Below are positions 42,407-52,609 of a stretch of 64,000 nucleotides of DNA, in pieces. Both the position numbers and the translations under genes were made by a program. The number at the start of each line of letters is the position of its first letter. Within the stretch, counting starts at the first letter, position 1. The DNA lies in NCBI RefSeq assembly GCF_024713945.1, contig NC_134683.1:2501-66500 (forward strand). The letters are read 5' to 3'. Under the pieces are notes generated by a model that did no database searches, was not told the origin of the DNA, and was given only the letters and a program-made list of their open reading frames with translations. This stretch comes from Dermatophagoides farinae (taxonomy: Eukaryota > Arthropoda > Arachnida > Sarcoptiformes > Pyroglyphidae).

Positions 42407-42452
42407 GATTGGCCATATGCCGATCTTTTATTGAATTGAAATAAATTATTTT

Positions 42453-42489
<37 letters not shown>
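42407..42489 (+). other. Terminal 3' hairpin, poly(A) signal and poly(A) of LINE E
   Basis: GATTGGC (42407-42413), loop CATAT, GCCGATC (42419-42425); AATAAA at 42440-42446; an A-run of about 30 nt to 42489, then CCTAA. Same layout as D. Confidence 0.85.
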
Positions 42490-42492
<3 letters not shown>

Positions 42493-42630
42493 AACCTAAC
42501 CTACAAACCTAACCTCCGGGACATCGCAAAACCGTCACTCGCTTCGCTCGTGAGGTTTTGCTCGAAAGGCACTCCTCCGGGACATCGCAAAACCGTCACG
42601 AGCTTCGCTCGTGAGGTTTTGCTCGATTGT
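42490..42630 (+). repeat. Telomeric stub and tandem hairpin remnant at the base of the array
   Basis: CCTAACCTAACCTA, ACAAA and CCTAACC (42490-42513) followed by two 61-bp units with CTCCGGGAC boxes and 36-nt inverted repeats at 42526-42561 and 42587-42622. Their stem uses GCAAAACC/GGTTTTGC in place of GCCAAACC/GGTTTGGC, a paired change, and loop TTC. It is a leftover of the 3' UTR of another element of the A/C/D type; the rest of that element is missing. Confidence 0.8.
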
Positions 42631-45600
42631 CCTCCCGGGAATTTGGCCACCGATAATCATTGTGTAAATATCCGAGCAGTTCATTGAATTAATATCAAAA
42701 AAACAAATAAATATTCACAAAACAGTCGATTCCGGCAATAACTGATAGTTATACCGCAAAACTGGATATTATAGTGAGGTTTAAATAAACCTTAGATTTA
42801 GGAAGACAGTTGGTAAGGTTTAAATGAACCTCAAATGTAGCAAAAAAAATGATACAGTAGCAAAAAAAATTGATACAGTAGCAATTTGAAATTGATACAG
42901 TAGCAATTTGAAATTGATACAGTAGCAAAAAAAAATTTGATACTGTAGCAATTTAAAATGCAGCAAAAAATTGATACTGTAGCAAAAAAAAATTAATACT
43001 GTATCAATTTAAAATGTATCAGCCTATTATTATACATTTGTAAAGTAACATATAAGTAAAAAACATAACCAGTAATGATAACGATGACATATCAAAACAA
43101 AATAAAAAAGGTACACTACAAATATCAGAAATGCCGAAGAAAAACCAATCCAATCATCAACAGGTGAATATATACTTCAATAATAAAACAAGTGAAAAAT
43201 GACAACGAAGAACAGTGAACATAAAAGCTTGCCAAAATAATTTCAAAAAATAAGTAAAGTTTCTTCACATAGAAATATGGCGCACGAGTTTTCAAAATTT
43301 ATAAATCGTAAACAATCCATTATCATCCACAAGTGTAGCGTATTTTGTCACGGTCATATGATCGATGCTGATATGACCGATGAGTCAATGACAAAAGCTA
43401 AAGACAAAAAAACGCATAAAAGGACAAGAACATCAGTGACGAGCAGAGTTTTTCTGTTCACGTTTTCTAGTGAGTATTATCTGTACATTTTTCATGATCA
43501 TGTTTTCTTGTGCTCTTGTGTGTTACTGTTTCTCATATACCCGTGTTTTGCTCCAGTTTCATCAACCTAAACATCGATAAATTCTGGCTGGATCTTTGAG
43601 TTGAATCCATCATCATCATCGTAACCGAAAGATCGAACGTATTCAACCCATTGGAGAAATAATTAAAGAATCACCGTATTGCATTAACTTATATTCATCA
43701 TACGCCTTTTTTTCTATTCTTTCATTTTTTTACATCATTATTATTATCCATTCCAATAAAATCAATTTTAATCATTTGCCTTCGTGTAACTTTCTGATCT
43801 AACAAGTCACAATTTAAAAAATCAAAGACAGATCATAATTCGATACAGATCGTGGCAAATGGCCAACCAAGAAAACACAATACAAAACAATGGCATTAAG
43901 TTGATAAAAAAAATAATTTGGATTCACAAAAACAAACAAAAAAGTAAACAATTTGTGTATGATGACTATTGTGACACAAGTGTACATAGTAAAAATAGTG
44001 ACAACATGTGATGATATAAACAATTTACTAATCATCTCACATTTAGATCTATTGCAACTCTCAATCACGTCTGAATCTCACTTGTAATTGAAACTGAAAT
44101 ATTTCTCAATTCAAAATCGCGCAAATGAAAATGACACCTACTATGCAGTTGTCCGGGAACGTCGAGTCGATCAAGTTGATCAGAGATGATAATGTTAAAT
44201 GTCGAGTTGATAGCTGATTTGAATTCACGATATGAAGATGAATTCTAGATGAACACATAACACAACACAAAACACAAATGAAATAATCACAATCTAATCA
44301 ACACACAGAAATCCTCTTGACAATTGTTGATATATTGTCCGATGACTATGACGGTGATAACAATCATGTTGATTTAGTGACGAATACAAAAAAAATCACT
44401 TTGGATCACAACACTAAATCACAGCACTGGATCACAACAGGAAATTCTGCATGAAAGAAACAACAATTAGTCAAAATTTACTAAAAATAAACCAATCACT
44501 CACCATTCAAGGTATGGAATACACAAATGAATGGACAACACTTCATTTCACAAAACACAAACATATTCTGTCGAAAAGAAAATGAAATTAATTCACATCT
44601 TCAACAATATAATTAACAACATACCACTAATTGATAGAGATGACACCAATGAAACATTTGACAATACACCAACAAATCACTGCACAGCACTAAGCACAAC
44701 ACGAATTTGCAACACCACGCTGAGTTGATAATGATGAGAACTAAACAGATGATAATAAAACACTAAACACTTGACAAACACTAATTAAACACGGCACATC
44801 ACAACACGAAATTCTTTTGGAAAGAAATACGAATCAATCGTTAATTCAATATTGTTAATCACAATCGAGTTGGATACTTCTTTAAATCATGTCATCAACA
44901 TCTTGTTTTTATCATGGGCATTAATGGGTTAAAGCAAGCACAGATGATGGAAAGTGGCTTTCAGATGTTCATTTTCTGTGAGATGGCCACCGGCTGCTTT
45001 CTTGATTTGGTATCGTTTTGAAAGAAGCAGCTATTTATTGTACAGAATTGGGAGGTTGTTTTTATAATTTCCTCGGCTTTGATTTTTCATTTAAATCAGC
45101 ATGTTTTGTGCATTGATGTGTAATATAGTTTCGAAAAGCACATGTTCACTTTATTCCATCATTATAATCAACGACACGAAACTTTGAAACAAAAAAAATC
45201 AGTAACCAATGCATTTTATCATAACGATCATCAGAATACATTGATCGACAATGATTCCGAAAAACACGTTGTTCGAATGAAAAATCACAACGTAGAAATG
45301 GAAAAAACAAACGCTCATTTCATTTGGTTGAAAAATGTTTTATTATCAGCTCGATCAATGAGTTGGCAAAAATGCAGAGAAATTAAATGATTGCAATGAA
45401 TAGAAATAGAAATGAAAAACATTTAGTGTGAATAATCGAGTCATCATCGATTAAATCTGATCAAATTGTTGTTTCACCAGTGATAAAAAGTTGAACGTCA
45501 TCATGCGCTTCGTTGTCCAAACCAAATTGCATTTTGAATGATAATTTGAATTTGAAAATTGTTCCATTGTACCATACGATTTTGCTTTTGGAATAAAAAA

Positions 45601-46104
45601 ACAAAAATAAAATCCATCCAACTCTCTTATTAATAATTAGCATTAACGCATTTTGTTTTTGCTTGGCCATTGGTCTCTAAAATGATGATAAATACAAATA
45701 CAGATTAGTTATTGGCAAAATTAGCAAAATTCTGAAACTTAATTTTCCGAGCACTGTTCATAGACAATGTACACTTTCATGATTTGGATACAATCATCAG
45801 CTGTGCTGGGTGAATGGAAAATGGATACATGAAACTTGATATGCATGCCAAGTGAAACCAGTTTATCAGCATACAATCATGAGGCCTTCAACTGGTGAGT
45901 TTTAATCGTCCGATTAATGATTAGAATCAGGTTAAATCAGCAAAATCGCTAAAACAAGACGACGAATGGCTATAGTTCATTCAGTCTGTAGAATCGTCAA
46001 TGGCTAAAACGAGCTTGAGCAAACGGGCCAAGTCCCGAGTCCGGTCGTTACAATCGTCAGTGATCGTTTTTCTTTTTCTTCTAGAACAAACCGTATTGCA
46101 CAGG
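42631..46104. other. Subtelomeric sequence without recognisable genes
   Basis: AT-rich. After the minisatellite (42838-43030) I find only short unconvincing ORFs (for example 43277-43570 and 45142-45390) without family signatures. The stretch 44230-44830 is rich in CACAACAC words repeated several times. It could hold a non-coding RNA or decayed repeats, but nothing can be supported. The PISD 5' UTR lies at its right end. Confidence 0.5.
42838..43030. repeat. Minisatellite built on GATACAGTAGC
   Basis: Eight or so units of 19-24 bp made of GATACAGTAGC or GATACTGTAGC separated by A-runs or CAATTTGAAATT. The change from TACAGTA to TACTGTA half-way inverts the core, so the two halves can pair with one another. 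Confidence 0.85.
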
Positions 46105-47248
46105 ATGTTTAAACTGTTGGAAATGTTGAAAGGTTAATAATTTATGAATGCCTGTACAATTTTCATTATTAATTTAACAATCAACAGGTCACAAGCGAAA
46201 ATTGATGACTACTAAACGACTACGGTGGTTATATGTGCCGACATCGTTTGGACTCATTTTAATGTTGCTCGGTCAAGTGCGTAAAGTGCGTAGAAAAGAC
46301 GACCAGAATGTTTACAAGCCACTACCGTTTGAAGTGTCCATGTATCGGATGCTTCCGTTACGAACACTGTCAAGAGTGTGGGGATGGATCAATTCGATTG
46401 AACTACCACAACCGGTACGAATACCGATTCTACAATCTTACGCAGCTGCCTTTGGCTGTGATCTGGACGAAGCACTGATTCAAGATTTCAAACAATACAA
46501 GAATCTCAACGAATTCTTCAAAAGAGAACTAAAGCCCGGTCTGCGACCTATCGCCGGCCAAGAACACGACGTCGTTTCGCCATGTGATGGAACAGTGTTG
46601 CATATGGGTCTGGCCAAAGATGGTCTTCTCGAACAGGTAAAAGGCATCACATACACGATGGAATCGTTCTTGGGCCCCATCACCTGGAAATCGTGCCAAG
46701 TATCGGAACGCAGCGATACATACCAGCAATGTCTGCTACAGAACCAGAATACTGATCTATATCACTGTGTCATTTATCTGGCTCCAGGTGATTACCACAG
46801 ATTTCATTCTCCAGTCAACTGGACAGTCAAGTATAGACGTCATTTCCCGGGAAAACTGTACTCTGTACGTCCAACATTCGCTTCATGGTTTCCGAACCTG
46901 TTTTCGGTCAACGAACGGGTTGCATATGTCGGTGAATGGCAATATGGATTCTTTGCCATGGTTCCGGTAGGTGCAGTCAACGTTGGCTCAATGAGAATCT
47001 ACTTTGATCCAGAACTGCGGACAAATCGAACGCAAATGTTACTTTCGGCCGCCGCACACTACGAAGAGAAACCAATGAATCAAGCAGTGGCAAAGGGCAA
47101 TCCATTCGGCGAATTCAATCTCGGCTCGACCATTGTGTTGATATTCGAAGCACCGAAATCGATGCGATTCCAGATTGAACAATCGATGAAAATCAAATAC
47201 GGCCAACTCATTGTTGATGTGCGTAATTCTAATGATGATTGTCAATAA
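46105..47248 (+). CDS. PISD: Phosphatidylserine decarboxylase, mitochondrial
   Basis: Two exons: 46105-46132 and 46188-47248, joined over a 55-bp GT...AG intron in frame (MFKLLEMLKG|HKRKLMTTK). 362 aa. A basic N terminus with a hydrophobic segment (LYVPTSFGLILMLLG) fits an inner-membrane anchor. The catalytic core shows SPCDGTVL (Asp of the triad), YHRFHSP (His) and the self-cleavage site LGST near residue 323, whose Ser becomes the pyruvoyl group. The enzyme turns phosphatidylserine into phosphatidylethanolamine. AATAAA follows at 47274. It is the first host gene from the telomere, about 3.5 kb from the LINE array, and ends 75 bp from the convergent metaxin gene. Confidence 0.95.
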
Positions 47249-47323
47249 CACAATTGACCATTTAATGAGAAAACAATAAAACAAATACAGCTAAACTTTA
47301 CATGTGTGTCAGACTTTTGCTAG

Positions 47324-48166
47324 TCAATTGGTCTCGTGTTGCTGCTGCTGCTGCTGCTGATGAAAGATGGCTTCAAATTTGCCAACAAACTCCAACAGCG
47401 ACGGATACTGTTTGACCATATTGCTCAACACTTCGTATGTCTTGTCGTACGAATTGATGGCTTTGATATGACCATAGATGAGACACAATAGTTCCTGAGA
47501 TACGGCACTGCTGCCTTCATCCACTTGGCGTGATGTCACACGAATCATTTCTTGCAAATATTCTTCCAATGCATTCTGTCCATTAGAATGGTCTTGTAGT
47601 CGCTATACACAAGCAAGTAATTAGTCAACAGAGCAATTCATTTTATCAATGATCAAAACACATACCCAGGCGATATCCCGTTGTTTGAGCCAGCAAAGAA
47701 TGTTGTTCAATGGCCACGGCTTGTCGCATGCATAGCTAATTTTCGTGTGCTTGTCGTAGGTGTCCTTGTCCAGCCATGTGTAATACAGTTCAGTGTCAAT
47801 AATCACCTTGTTGAATAAATCAATGTGTGCCTGACGCTCGGAACCATCACCCTTGACCGTAATGTGAAATTCGTTGTTGATGAATTCGACAATCGGCCAA
47901 AAGCCAGAAATCAGCTGGCGACCAAACTTGATAAACGGTAATTGGCCATCTGGCGACATCCATTCCGCGTTGGAACGTTGATCAATCCGGTAGTCAATCT
48001 TGTTCAATTCAAGGTATGCCCGCAATGCATTGACAAAGCCCAATTCTGGCAACATGATCTGCACGTTGTTCAACGATTGCACAATGACCACCTTGGTGTT
48101 GGCATCTCGTGTATTGCTGCTGCTGCTGTTGTTCAAATGTTTGACGACCATATCGGTAAGTACCAT
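47324..48166 (-). CDS. MTX2: Metaxin-2-like mitochondrial import protein
   Basis: Two exons, 47666-48166 and 47324-47602, joined in phase 0 across a 63-bp intron; 259 aa, close to the family length of about 263. Family marks: NAEWMSPDGQLPFIKFG (metaxin-2 has NAEYMSPSGKVPFI), PIVEFI, TELYYTWLD, KPWPLNNILCWLKQRDI, and a C-terminal GST-like helical part (LLCLIYGHI, YPSLLEFV). A CAG-encoded Gln run ends the protein. Metaxins sit on the outer mitochondrial membrane with the SAM machinery. The middle part is shorter than in vertebrates. ATG 48166 was chosen; ATG 48151 is also possible. Confidence 0.93.
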
Positions 48167-48501
48167 TTAGTAATAGTAATAAGAATGGCAGAAATTTCAA
48201 TAAAAAACAATTTGACCAACTATAAATTGTGAATGATATAACAATAACAACATATAATAATAATAACAAATTAAATCACAAACGCGTGCAGCATGCACCC
48301 AAACAACAATCACTTGGTGGAAATAGAACAACAAACAAACAGCAGATGATTTTATACATGCCAAGCTGTGTTGTGTTTACATATACACACACGCACTGAT
48401 TTGATTCCAATTGACCGCAACTTGTCCTTTTCGTTTCTTTTTCTCAATCTAATTCAATTTTCAAGCTAATCATCTATCGTTCAAAAAGAATCCGCTGCAA
48501 C
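48167..48501. promoter_or_regulatory. Shared divergent promoter region of MTX2 and NIPSNAP
   Basis: 335 bp between the start codons of two divergent genes for mitochondrial proteins. AT-rich, no TATA box that I can assign with confidence. The short distance makes shared regulation likely, but that is inference. Confidence 0.5.
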
Positions 48502-49590
48502 ATGGCCTTTCTGCGACGACTACTGGTGCAATCGAGTGTTTTGGTGGCCACAACAAACAAACCGAAACAGTTGGTGCTTGCCAGATGCATAGCTAGTACG
48601 GCCGTCAACAACGAAAGCGAAAATTGGTTAAGTAAACTTCTCATGGTTCGTAAAATCGATACCGGAAAAGAAGCTCACTCCCGACTGCTTAGTGATACGG
48701 ACAAAGTGTATGAATTGCACAGTAAGTAGTGCTCAAACACGTTAACACCACATATATTGTAAAATTGTAACATTAATAATTTCTAGTTCACGATGTCAAA
48801 CCTCGCCACAAGGAAGAATACTTGCAAAACTTGTAATACGCTCAACTTGTCATTCAACAACTAATTCCGTAATTTGTTTTCCGTAGCCAAGCATGGTGCA
48901 ACGAGATCCAGACAAAAAGTCCGGAAATCCGACTGGTTGGCAGCTGGAAAGTAGAAGTGGGCGATCTCGACCAATATGGTAACTTGTGCTGAGATAATGA
49001 TGCTTCAACTTGATCTGGCTAATTTTATCCTGATGCTTTTAGTTCATATATGGGGCTACGACGGTTGGAAACAGGCATCACAAGTGTTCAACTTGATTCG
49101 AAGCGATCGAACACTGATGGCACTGGAAAAGGATCAAGAACCGTTTCTACGATCACGCCAAAATCAGTTCATGTTGTCGTTTAGTTTTTGGCCTAGTCCT
49201 CAACCGCAAGTAAACAATTCAATGTACGAAATGCGTTCATACGTACTAAAGCCAGGCACCATGATCGAGTGGGGAAACAACTGGGCCAGAGGAATCAACT
49301 TTCGACGCAACAATGCCATTGCCGGATTCTTTTCGCAAATTGGCCAGCTCTACTGTGTCCACCACCTTTGGAGTAAGCAAACACCATACAAAATATGTTA
49401 TTCCATGCTCCGACTAATTATTGACCAATTCCAATGCACAGAATACGATGACCTCCAAGCTCGTCGTGAAATCAGAGAAGCTGCCTGGCGGAAACCCGGT
49501 TGGGATGAATGCGTCGCCTACACTGTACCTTTGATCCGGGAACTGAGAACTCGGTGGATGTCACCGAATCCATTTTCACCAATCAAGTGA
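48502..49590 (+). CDS. NIPSNAP: NIPSNAP family mitochondrial protein
   Basis: Five exons: 48502-48721, 48787-48832, 48887-48978, 49043-49372, 49442-49590; introns 54-69 bp, phases consistent; 278 aa. Basic mitochondrial-type leader (MAFLRRLLVQSS), then WLSKLLMVRKID...KEAHSRLL, LVGSWKVEVGDLDQYVHIW, SFWPSPQP, MYEMRSYVLKPGTMIEWGNNWARGI, GFFSQIGQLYCVHHLW and REAAWRKPGWDE, all NIPSNAP1/2 signatures of the dimeric alpha-beta barrel. In vertebrates these proteins display on damaged mitochondria as mitophagy signals. Converges on RMND1 with 164 bp between stops. Confidence 0.95.
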
Positions 49591-49754
49591 TAATAAATAA
49601 ATCTATACATATACTAACAATAGCCAAGAGAGAATGATGACAATAAAAACAAAAACAAACAAACAAAACAAAAAACATTTACCTTTACATTGTACAATCT
49701 TTTATAACAAAAAAAATTACAAATGTAATTAATGTGCTGCACCAGCAGCACCAT

Positions 49755-50864
49755 TCAGACAGGAATGGCAAATCTTTCTATGTAGTGAATCACTTCAAAG
49801 ACAACCTCGATCATGATCAATATGATAATCATCCACTCGAGTCGCACGTGGTGAATGTCATTCAGATGACTGGAGAGCAGATCCATCAGCTCGATGCAAT
49901 GATTCAGTTTCTCGTTCATCACCCTGGTTCGTTTGTTGATGTTCAGGTGCAGATAGGTTGCCGTAAACAATCGTTCAAGTTGCTCTCTGTCCCAGTAAAA
50001 ATCGGGCGTGTCCAACATATCTGAACTGAGGTTGAGTCGATGTCGAAGGCCAAACAATTGGCCCGTTTTTTTAAACACCTGATCTCTGGTCAGGTTAATT
50101 TTCCGGCCTTCTTTCATGTCCTGAGTGATGTAACCGATGCTGTCGATGTAACGGTCAAGATTCGCTTCCCATATTGACAGTTTGACCGAAAGTGCAATGG
50201 CGTTGGAAAAGGCAAACTTGTCCAAATTGACGGCGTTCGGTTCGTCATTATTCATGTTCAAATGAATCAAACCTCGAGACAATCGGGAGTGCGATGATCC
50301 GGTGGTGAGCACGACATCAATCTCTTCACGTTCTTCGTTGACAATGTCTTGATTGTATGAATTTAGCTCGTAGTGCCGAAGCAGTTTGAGCACGAGACTG
50401 CATTCGCTGGCCGACATGTTCCAGAAAACGATCGAACCTTCGTCAAAAACGAAAAAGTCTCTTTTGTTATTCTCGTCTTCCAATTTGTATTTGGCCGTCA
50501 TGTGCAATACTTGGCCATTCAGTTCGCTTTGAATGGATTCGTCGTCATATACCACTTGCTCGTATAGACCGTGTTGCACTAATGCAGAATGGAAATCGTC
50601 GAGGTTGTATTCTTCGGCAGTGCTCAATGCATAAACTGGTCGTTCACATAGACCTTCAGCTGTTTGTTGTATGGTACTCTTTTTTTTGGGCGCCCGTCGT
50701 TTGATTGAATTGATCAACAAACGGCCAGTATCGGTGAGACCAGTAGTAGCAGTGGTTGATGATGTAGTTTTCATTCGTATAACGGTTGGCCGACTGATTG
50801 GCCATTGTTTGAAGCCAAAAACAACCCGACTATAAATACGACTAATCATTATCATCGGAATCAT
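49755..50864 (-). CDS. RMND1: RMND1 homolog, mitochondrial (DUF155)
   Basis: Single exon, 369 aa from ATG 50864. Mitochondrial-type N terminus rich in Arg, Ser and Thr. DUF155 signatures: CTAEEYNLDDF-like STAEEYNLDDF, GSIVFWNMS, LDKFAFSNAIALSVKLSIWE, FGLRHRLNLSSDMLDTPDFYWDRE, VMNEKLNHCIELMDLLSSHL, RLEWMIIILIMIEVVFEV (C-terminal membrane segment). In humans RMND1 is an inner-membrane protein needed for mitochondrial translation. No intron within the CDS. Confidence 0.95.
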   Translation of the reverse strand: MIPMIMISRIYSRVVFGFKQWPISRPTVIRMKTTSSTTATTGLTDTGRLLINSIKRRAPKKKSTIQQTAEGLCERPVYALSTAEEYNLDDFHSALVQHGLYEQVVYDDESIQSELNGQVLHMTAKYKLEDENNKRDFFVFDEGSIVFWNMSASECSLVLKLLRHYELNSYNQDIVNEEREEIDVVLTTGSSHSRLSRGLIHLNMNNDEPNAVNLDKFAFSNAIALSVKLSIWEANLDRYIDSIGYITQDMKEGRKINLTRDQVFKKTGQLFGLRHRLNLSSDMLDTPDFYWDREQLERLFTATYLHLNINKRTRVMNEKLNHCIELMDLLSSHLNDIHHVRLEWMIIILIMIEVVFEVIHYIERFAIPV

Positions 50865-51340
50865 TTAAAATAAACATGCATTCAGTGCAGAACACAATAT
50901 TGTGTAGCATGTGACTGACGGTACTTGCATCGTTTAAACAGGCTGTTGTGTTGATCATTCATCATTCATCATTCAAATATAACAACGAACATTTATTCAT
51001 CAAGCAAAATCAAAATTAGTGACGATTTAGATATAATTTTTTATAATATAGTAATAGTATAATAGGATAAACAACCAGAGCTACAATACAATTGGGAGAT
51101 GAATATCAAGAATATCAAGATCATGACCGGGAAAAATCGAGGGCACAATAGCCCAAATTGAAAAAACACACACTGGTTAACGCGGTAATAGAACATTGCT
51201 AGAATAATGAATCACTGAATGATGAGTGCATGGCTGCAGTGGCGTTGAGATTGACAATCATCGATGGCTGCGAAGAATCTCGGATGATGAAAGGGGGTTG
51301 CACATTCTGCACACACTCACGCACACAACACGAAACTTGA
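50865..51340. other. Intergenic region between RMND1 and the PITP gene
   Basis: 476 bp upstream of RMND1 and downstream of the PITP gene (both on the minus strand). AT-rich, with no ORF, RNA gene or repeat that I can support. It should hold the PITP 3' UTR. Confidence 0.5.
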
Positions 51341-52609
51341 CTAATCTATCTGTTTGGTTCCTTTGAGGTTGCCTTTGGCACGTTGCTGTAACGTGGAAAC
51401 GTGAGATTTTGGTTAGTCAACGAGCCAACTAGATTTTTTACAAATTACCTCGTCCAATTCTTTTTTGGTCTTTTCCTCCAATTCACGAATATCCTTCATG
51501 GTCAGGCCATGCCACTTGTCCACCCAACAAAAGACTTGCCTGTGAAAGTTGAGGAATATTCTTCGCTCGGTCTGAAAACAACAAATTATGGTGAACAGGA
51601 ACAACAACAACAAAAAACAAAAAAAATGTCATACCTTTTGAATATAGTTCTCAATACGACCTTGAAGGCCAAACCATTTAAACTCACAAGTGACCAGTTT
51701 GTAGGAACACATGACCGGTTCACAACTTTTCTGCAAGCAAACATTGAATGAATCATATGAACAAAATACAAACACTGACAATTACTCACTCTCCAATCGT
51801 TGCACAATGGTCCTCGATTTGTTTTTTGTGATTTGAATTTCCTAGGATCTTCATCGGGCTTGTAGTCCTGCATTGGAAATGTAACAACAAAAGAGAATGT
51901 GATATACACACACACACACATGAATACATTTCAAATGTATACCGATGGATTGACAGAATCGTTGCCAATGTCAATGAAAACCACATCCCGTTGCTTAAGA
52001 AGCTGTGGATCCAAGTGGTGAGCGTTTTCTTGTGTCCCTCTGTCCGGTGAATGCATCGTTTCCACCACCAAACGAAAATTGTCCTTCATATAGTCTGGAT
52101 TCTGTGGATGAAGAGAGCATCGTCATCATGTGATCATTGAATAGATAAAAAAAATGATACATACAGTGAGGATGGTTCTACAGTACGGGTAGGCATTCCA
52201 GGCTTCTTCGTGAATCTCCAACGAACCTTTTGGTGCGATTAGCCGAACAATAGAAGGCACCTTGGAATCAAGGTGGTAAATCTTGTAAGTGTATTGGCCT
52301 TTGTCAAATTTGCCATCCAAAAGTGGATAGTTGCTGAACGGCTCATTCTTGACCACCTCGACGCCTTCACCACCACCAGTTTCATTTTTCGAAGCTTCGG
52401 CAACGCTAAACAACTGTCCTATTTGATACTGGAAAAATCATCATCGTAATCAATACACATAGCAACAGAATAAAATGAAAACCCACCTCTTCTACCGTCA
52501 ACGGCAGCACGACACGACTAAACAGGAACAAAAGAGAACAATATCATTTTAGCATTATAGTAATTATAATAACCAAACTGGACAATACTCACAATTCTTT
52601 GATGAGCAT
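51341..52609 (-). CDS. Class I phosphatidylinositol transfer protein (PITP alpha/beta type)
   Basis: Eight exons on the minus strand: 52593-52609, 52487-52517, 52165-52428, 51943-52101, 51790-51867, 51635-51730, 51449-51571, 51341-51385. Every junction is GT...AG and in phase; 270 aa, the family length. Signatures: [109 protein letters not shown] and the C-terminal [12 protein letters not shown] membrane-docking WW region. Shuttles phosphatidylinositol and phosphatidylcholine between membranes. Related to fly vibrator. Confidence 0.96.

Larger units (their letters stand above)
34132..42489 (+). mobile_element. LINE E: full-length telomeric non-LTR retrotransposon with intact ORFs
   Basis: Bounded by CCTAA on both sides: CCTAACCT before 34132 and poly(A) then CCTAACCTAACCTA after 42489. 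Order: 306-bp leader, ORF1, ORF2, 3' UTR with one CCCGTAAA stem-loop, TATA box, 433-bp identical repeat of the 5' end, a Gag-like short frame, a tail with terminal hairpin, AATAAA and about 30 A. It lacks the tandem hairpins of A, C and D. The ORFs group with the relic A. Of the five elements this is the cleanest reference copy (8.36 kb). Confidence 0.95.

Noticed and set aside
43277-43570. 97-codon ORF in the subtelomeric stretch
   Set aside because: No recognisable domain; composition is like the surrounding AT-rich DNA. A lineage-specific exon cannot be excluded, but it is not supported.
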